In this document: positions 8,301 to 17,300 of the stretch, one piece after another
Numbering within the stretch: the stretch's first letter is position 1
Layout: each line of letters starts with the position of its first letter
Virus record (IMG/VR): IMGVR_UViG_3300020172_002120
Coordinates: 1 to 36,695 of that record
Strand: one strand, 5' to 3'
From: a virus
Length of the DNA: 36,695 nt
The notes under the pieces: model-generated
Database searches by the model: none
What the model saw: the letters and a program-made list of their open reading frames with translations, nothing else
What the model was told of the DNA's origin: nothing
Made by a program: the position numbers and the translations under genes

Positions 8301-11300
8301 ATCTGTAGTTTCTGGTCTTTCAACTTCGAACCAATACTATATCATTAAAAATGACAATGATACTTTCCGTTTATCTAATGCTGGAATTGGTGGAACTATA
8401 ACCTCAAATTATATTAGAGAAAGTTTTGTCAAATTAAATTCTCAAGGATCGGGATATCATATTTTTGCATATCCAGAAATTTCATTAAATATAAACGTTT
8501 CTTATGCAACTAGTTCCGTTGGAGTCATAACTGCAACTCCTATTGTTAGGGGGGAAATAATTGATGCGTATCTTTATGAAAGTGGTAGTAAGTATGGATC
8601 AACCACAATAAATTTAAACAAAAAACCACAAGTTAGCATCAAAACTGGAAACGGGGCAGAATTAAAGGCATTTGTTGTTAATGGATCAATTGTCAGCGTT
8701 CAGGTCCTTGCCGCAGGAAGTAATTATAATGCATCTCCAGATTTGACTGTTGTTGGAGAGGGGAGTGGTGCGATTTTAAGAGCAAAAGTTTCTGGTGGTG
8801 CTTTAACAGATATTGTCATAATTAATGGCGGATCAAACTATCTTCAAGAAACTACATCAGTAAAAATTAATCCCCCAGGAAAAAATGCATTTATTGATGT
8901 ATCAATTAGATCTTTAACTATTAATTATTTTAATCGTTTTGGTAATGAAGTTCTTTTACCAAGTAAAAATGATATTGGATATGGATGGATCGGGTATTCT
9001 ACAAGTATTGCATTAGAACAATTTAATGATAATGGATCAACTCATTCTCCAATTATTGGATGGGCGTATGATGGAAATCCAATTTATGGACCATATGGAT
9101 ATTCAGATTCGGAAGATGTTGAATCTCCAATTAAATTATTGAACTCGGGATATATTCTAAATTCTTCATTAATTTCGGATCGTCCATCTGGATTTTCACC
9201 AGGATTTTTTGTTGAGGATTATGTATATAATGATTCTGGAGATTTGGATTATCATAATGGAAGATATGCAAAAACACCCGAATTTCCAAATGGTGTCTAC
9301 GCATATTTTGTTGGGATTGGAACTGATCAGGCAACAAATACATTGGTTCCAAAATTCCCATATTTTATTGGAGATACATACAGATCTACAGTAATTGAAG
9401 ACAATTTTCTCAATTTAGATCAAACTTTTGATTTTAATAATTCCAATTTAATCAGAAATACTTATCCATATAAAGTAAATCAAGAATATGCCGATAATGA
9501 TTTTATTGTAGAATCTAATGAGATTACCAATCAATCTCTAATTGTTGAATCTACAACAAAAGGTTCTATCAATTCGTATGAAATTTTAGAAGCAGGTGAT
9601 GGATATTCTATCGGAGAATCTGCCGTTTTTGATAATTTAGAAACAAATGGGGGAGGTCTTAGTGCCGAAGTTTCTTCCCTAACTGGTAAAGAAATTGGAA
9701 ATATTCAAACACAAACACAAACTTATACCGATGCAATCTTTACTTGGAAAGATAATAGTAATGTAGAGGCAACTGTTTACCCATATCATAATCTTCTTGA
9801 TCAAGAAAATATTACTATTTCTGGTCTATCAACCTATGTTCCAAAATTAACAGGTTCTCATAAAATCGGTGTTTCTACAGAAACAATAGTTGTATTTAAA
9901 GAAATTCCAACAAACTCAAGTTCTGGTATAGTAACTGACATATATGTTTCTACTATTTCAAATACCATCTCCATTGGTAGTACGATTGGTATAGGAACAG
10001 AATTTATGTCTGTTCTCAATGTTTTTAAAGATAGGAATATTCTTAGAGTTAAAAGGGGAGTAACAGGTGTTGCACATACAATTAGAACAAGAATTGATAT
10101 TTTAGCGAATAAATTTACTATTCCTATTAATATTGATTATTTTGATTCGAAAGTAAATGATAATGTATTTTTTAATCCAAAGTATTCTGTTGGTATTGGA
10201 TCAACATCTGGATCTACTTCTTTAGTTTCAGTTTCTATTGGGGAAACCGCACAAAATATTTCTATTCAAAATGGAACGATTTATATTCCAAATCATCCAT
10301 TTAAAGATAATCAAGCAGTTAGACTTGTAATGCCATCTAGTGGCATTGGATACACTTCATTATCTGTTATTGGTGGAGGATCTACTATAGGTCCAGCAGA
10401 TTATATTCCAAAAAATGATTCACAAATAGTATACATTATTAATAATGGAAAAGATTTTATTGGAATTAAAACTCAAGTTGGTCTATCAACTGGAGTTTAC
10501 TTCTTAAGTAATGGAAGTGATAATTTTGAGTATTATTTAAAAGCACAATATCCATCTACTACAGGAAAGGTTGAAAAGAATAAAACTGTGGTTTCCGTTT
10601 CCACAGATCATGGGTTATTGAATGGGGATATTATTTCATTAAAAGTCAAACCAGATCTAACAATTGGAATTGGAACTTCCACATTTGTCAAAATAAAAGT
10701 CAATAGTGGTGAGGATAAGATTCTTATCAATCCAATTGGATTTGGATCAGATTCAATCAATACATTTTCAGGTACAATTAATATTCCATCTCATGGATAT
10801 TCGACGGGAGATAAAGTTTTTTATACTGCAACTGATTTAATCGCATCAGGATTAACAACTTCATCTTATTATGTTTATCGTATTGATGACAATAACATTA
10901 AACTTTCAGAAACGTATAAGGATCTTCAATTAAATCCACCAATAAATGTAAGTATTGCTTCTAGTGGTGGAAAAAATCAAGAGTTAAATCTAATTAATCC
11001 ACCAATCAATACTATAAAAGGAAATAATTTAAAATTTGACCTATCGGATTCTTCTTTGGTTGGATATAAACTGAAAATTTACTATGATATTAATTTAGAA
11101 AATGAATTTATTTCTGTTGGTGCAACTAATTTTGCACTAGTAAATACTGGAACTATTGGTATAACTACCGATGCTACATTGGTTATTAGTTATGCTGATA
11201 ATATTCCATCAAAACTATTTTATGCATTAGAAAAAACTGGTTATATTAGCACATCTGATAAAGAGGTGGTTAATTATTCGCAAATATCTTTTGTAGATAG

Positions 11301-14300
11301 TCTTTATGATGGCACATATAAAATTGCTGGAGTTGGAGCAACAACTTTTGAGTTATCACTCGCACAAAAACCAGAAAGATCTTCATACACAATCAATGAG
11401 TGTAAGGAATTAACATATTCAACAACATCATTGACCGCAAAGGGTGGTGTTAATAAAATGAAGATTGTTTTTGGTGGATTTGGATATAAGAGATTGCCAC
11501 TATTCAAGTCTATTAATTCGGAAACTGGTATAAATGTAAATATTAATATACTTTCAAATAATATTGGCAATATTAAAGACATTAGAATCTTAGATCAAGG
11601 TTTCGAATATGCTTCGGACAAGACTCTAAGACCTGAGGCATTAATTTCTCCACTATTAACTTTAGTTGATAATACTGAAATAAGTAATGTTGAAATTCTT
11701 TTTGCTGGTAAAAAATATACATCTGCTCCAGAAATTGTTATTTTTAACCCATCTTCAAAAGAAATTATTAACAGTGGATCTATAAAAGCAAATGTTTATT
11801 CCAATTCACTAAGCGATGTTGAAATTGTTGAGAAACCTAAAGGATTAAATTCGGTTAATCATGAACTTTATACTGTTAATAACAGTAATGGTGTAGGTAT
11901 TAGTACTTTAATATCTGGAATTGGAATTGTAACTTGTTTCTTATCGACACCAGCTCTTGGATTTCAAATACCTCCATTTGAAATTGGAGATAAAATTTTT
12001 GTTGAAGGAATTCAAAAAAATAACGATAAAGGAGATGGATTTAATTCTATAGATCATAGTTTTACATTTTTTACTGTCGATAATTTTATTAATGTTATTC
12101 CAGCAAGATTGGAGTTTGATATTTCTAGAGCAACTAATAATCCAGGATTGGCAAAAACAGATCAATTATCTTTTGCTTCAATTATTAATAAATCAGATTA
12201 TCCCACTTTTAGAGTTACTCAAACTCAATCTAGTTTCCAAATTGGTGAAAAAGTAGCGGTAAAATCCTCTAGCGGTGCATTTGTATTACAAGATTTAAAA
12301 GTTACCGATTTTAGATCTAACAAAATTAAGATATTAGGTCAATATGAATTGGTTGTTGGTGATGTAATTAAGGGACAATTGTCGGGTTCCATATCACAAA
12401 TTCAATATTTTTCCCCAAATAGAGGTAGATTTGAAACTGATTATTCATTGAGAAAAGATTTTGGTTGGAATAATGATATTGGGAAGTTAAACGAGGATTA
12501 TCAGGTAATACCAAATAATGATTACTATCAAAACCTCTCATATACAATTAAGAGCCCTATAGAATATGAAACCTTAATCAATCCAGTAAATAGACTTCTC
12601 CACACAAGTGGAATGAAAAATTTTGCGGATACTCAAGTATCAAGCTCTTCTACATTACCTATTACTTCAGTAGATGTTTCAAGTATTACATTAATTGATC
12701 TTATTAGTGAAGAAAGAGTTGATGAAGTTAAGAATCTGGATTTAGTTATTGATGTTGATGTTGTTACATCTGGAACACAAACAAAATCAAAATATATTAA
12801 ATTTAAAAATAAAAAACTTTCAGATTACATTGAATGTAGGACAAATAGAGTTCTTTTAATAGATGATATCTCAACTCAGTTTTCTAATAATAATTTAAAC
12901 GAATCTGGATATTCTGATTTGTATAATTACAATGAAACATATGGTAGATTCTTAGTTCAGATTAAAGATACAAATGAACGTTTTACTCAATTAACTGAAT
13001 TGGTTGTTCTTTATACTGATAGTCAGGTTTTAGTTGAAGGTATTAAAGACGCCCAAACATTTACCTTAGAAAAAGGAACTTTGAGTAGTAAGGGAACATC
13101 TCTAGGAAATTTGGATGGAAATATAGATCAGTTTGACAATTTAACTTTGAGATTCATTCCAGTATCCAAGTTTGTTGATGATTATGACATCAAGATTTTA
13201 GTTAATAAGTTTAATACTGTAGTTGGTGGTGGAAGCAGTATTAATGATTTTGGATCTGTGAAGTTATATTCTGGATCTAAGAGTGTTGGTGCAGGAACAT
13301 CAGAGACCATAATCCAATTTAATTCCTCCGTAACAAATGGGTTCCACGGAACTATTCATGTTCTCGATCTGGATAATAATGAAATGAATTATTATGAGGT
13401 TTATTCATATACAGATGGATCTGATGTGTATATGTCAGAATTCTATTTTGATAACCAAAAAGCAACGACCAATAATTCAACAAATACTCTGGGAACATTT
13501 ACTTCATACCTTTCTGGGGGAGTTCTTAAACTAGATTTCAATAATACTCTAAAATCAACAAACAAACTAGTAAGATCTAGGATAGTTGGATTTGGTTCAA
13601 CATCTCTTGGAATTGGAACATATAGATTTGCTTTACCAGGTCAATCGCAAGAAAGAAGTGTTAGGTATGATTCTAGTGTCGTACATTCCGTTGGATCAGC
13701 ATCAACAACAGTAGTTGGTGTTGCTAGTGATGTAATTTCTGCAATCAAATCTTATGTACAAGTATCCATAGGAAATACATCTGCTATTCATCAAGTAATG
13801 ATGATGCATGATACTAGAGACATTTATGTCCTACAATATCCATTTTTATCGATTGGTTCTACATCTGGTATTGGGACCTTTGGTGGAGAATATGTTAGTG
13901 ATTTGGTTAGGCTCAATTTCTATCCAGATTCAAATATTTCTGGAATTGTAACTATCACCTCATTTAATGAGAAAATATATTCATATACTGATAGGGCAAA
14001 CAAGGCACCCGATTTTGTCTATGGACCAGAAACTGATTCTGTAGTTCTTTCAGAGTACAATGGGACTCAAGGTGATAGAATTAATAGACTGGATTTTAAT
14101 ATTGCATACCAAGGATATCCAATTTTCAGCAAGACTTTTGATCCTGGAGATTCTAATCAACTAAGTCTCTCAACAGGTATTTTTACAATTAAAAATCATT
14201 TCTTCCAAACAAATGAAAAATTAAACTATAAGGAAGGATCAACTTTTGTTGGATTATCTGCAATTTCAGTTGGAATTGGATCAACCCTTACTGGTGGTAC

Positions 14301-17300
14301 TATAGTTACTGGAGACTTTTTATCTGGATTTTCAACAATCACTGGTATCAGTACCTCAACTGGGTTGACAGTGGGTCAAACAGTTATTGGACCTGGAGTA
14401 CAGAATAATTCAGTAATTGTAAGTATCGGACAAACATTTGGGTGGTTCCGTGGAAATGTTTCTTCGGGATCTACAGTTATTACTGGAGTTGCTAATACTA
14501 CAATTATGGTTGTTGGATCTGGAATTTTTTCTGGAAATGGATCTTCTCTTGGAACATTAATTTCTATCGGCATTAATTCAATTACTGCAAGTGCTACTTT
14601 ACCAGTTGGAACTGCTGTAACTTATTATATTGATGCTCTTGGTGTGGGGGTATCACTATCTAACGTTTCTACAGGAACAACATTTAGGCAAAATTATACC
14701 ACTGGTATTTTAACTAGCACATGTCCTTCTACAGTTTATGCAATTAAATTAGATAATGATAGATTTAAACTAACTGGCACGTTTGGATCTGGAATTGGAT
14801 TTACATTCACTTCTTCTGGTAGTGGTAACGCACACAAACTAACAATGGATAAGAGATTGGAAAAATCTCTGATTTCTATCGACAATGTCAACCAATATCC
14901 ACTTTCATACACACCATTAAATTACCAATTATCCAATAATGGGGGACAGATTGGTGCTGCAAATACAATATTTGGTATTAGTGGAATCAGTTCTATTCGT
15001 GTAAATGATGTTCTCAAAATTGATAATGAATTTATGAAGATCATTTCCTTTGGATATGGATCTAGTACTATTGGACCTATTAGTGGAATTGGAACTTATC
15101 TATTAATGGGAGTTCAAAGAGGTTTTTCTGGAACAATAGCAACTTCTCATTTAGATAATGCATCTACCAGAGTCTTTAGAGGAGCATATAACATTGAAGA
15201 CAGCACACTCTATTTTACTGCTGCTCCTTTGGGTTCTGGAGTAAATGTCTTAGATAGCAGTAATTTGAAGAGACCAGTTTCTAAATTTGATGGTAGGGTT
15301 TACCTCAGAAAAAATTATACTACAAATAAAATTTATGATGATATTTCCGACCAATTCACAGGAATAGGTCAAACATTTAAGTTACAAAGCCAAGGAAATT
15401 CAACAACTGGTGTTGAGGCTGGAAATGGAATTCTATATGTAAATGAAATTTTCCAAACACCAACTACTGGCAATAATGCTGGAAATAACTATGCATTGCA
15501 AGAAACATCTGGAAATACTAATGTTATTTTTACTGGAATTACTTCCAGTGATGGTTCTGTTGTAAAATCTTTGGTTGACGTTAACCAAAATCAATTGCCA
15601 AGAGGGGGAATTATTGTTTCCCTCGGATCAACTCCTGGTTTAGGATATGCTGGACTTAAAGGAGCTCAGGTTGGGGTTATAACTGGGGCAGGTGGACAAA
15701 TTACTGGAATCATTGGGATTGGTACTACAGGAGCATATAATTCCTTAACTGGATTTGATTATAATAAAACTACAGGAATTTCTACTGTTTCTACAACATC
15801 TCCTCACGGATTATTATATAATGATAGTATTTCCTTTAGAAATATTAAATTTGAATGTCCTGATGGATATGCTGGATTCTCTACAGTTGGAATTAGTAGC
15901 CTATTTTACAGTAATGTAAGTGGATTTATGACAGTGACGACAAGTTCGCCACATAAATTAGCAACTGGAATGAATATTAGATTGAGAAATCTCGAATTCT
16001 CCTGCTCTGGAACATATGGAATTACTACATCAATATTCCCAGATGGAACTCAGGGATATATCTTTACCGTTGCTTCTATAGTTGGACTAAACACATTTGG
16101 AGTTAATGTTGGAACAAGTACAATAGGACATAATTATGTTAAGGGGGGAACAATAGAATCGGGTATTACTACCAATATATTCCCAGATTCTAGAGGAATA
16201 CCATTCAGCATAAGTAATTTCCAATATGACAAAACCAGTGGTGTTTCAACCATAACATTTAACAATAACCACAACTTTAAATTGTCCGACACAATTAAAG
16301 TTGTTAATGCTAAATTTGATTGCCCCATTTCTGCTGGAACAACAATTGGAATTACATCTTCCCAGTATAGCAAAACAACTGGAATTCTTACAGTAACTAC
16401 TGCTACACCTCATGGACTTGGAGTTGGTGGAACAACGAGAATATTTGACATGAATTTTTCTTGCCCATCTGGAAGCTCTGGGATTACAACAACCGTTTTC
16501 CCTGACGGATCGAGAGGATATTTCTTCCCTGTAAATCTTGTAGGATTCCCAACACAATTTACAACAAATGTTGGTACATCCACAATTACACATGACTATG
16601 TAAATGGTGGGTATATACAGATTGGAGTCACTACGGATCGTTTCCCAGATAGAGGTAAGAATTTAACTATCGTAAGTATTCCAAGTGCAAATCAAATTAT
16701 TACTAATGTTGGAGTCTCAACAATTACTCATGATTATGTTAGTGATGGTTATGCATATGCAGTTAAGAGGACTGGTCCATACAGAGTCACTAGAGTACTA
16801 AATTCAACTCAATTTGAAACCAATGTTTATACGGTTGGATTCGCTCATACTTATATTAGTGGTGGTGAAGTTTCCAAATATTACAATTATCAAACAGGAT
16901 CTGGATATAGGGGGGAAATTGGAATTGCAATTACTTCACCAACTGGTAATGGAGCTAATATTACTGCTTTTGCAGGAATTGGTGGTACATTAGGATTTAA
17001 GATTAATTCTTCTGGTTCTGGATATGGATTTGAAAATACTTTAGTTTCCGTTCCAGAACCATCCTATGAAAATCTCCAGATTAAGGGCGTATCCAGAGTT
17101 GGTGTTGGTAGTACAACTGATACTGGAATTGGTTTACTTCTAAGTTTAGATGTTGGAGCAGCAGCAACAACTGGAATTGGATCGGATACTTTTGAGGTTA
17201 AGAACTTTAAAATTACAAGACCTGGATATGCATTCCAATTAGGTGATGTATTCACTGCTGTTGGACTTGTAACCGCAAAAGGACTATCAAATCCAATTAA

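Noticed and set aside
16246-16593. Cys-rich 115-codon minus-strand frame
   Set aside because: Its Cys/Ser/Asn richness comes from reading the repeated Thr/Ala/Gly codons of the giant gene in reverse. No independent coding signal is seen.
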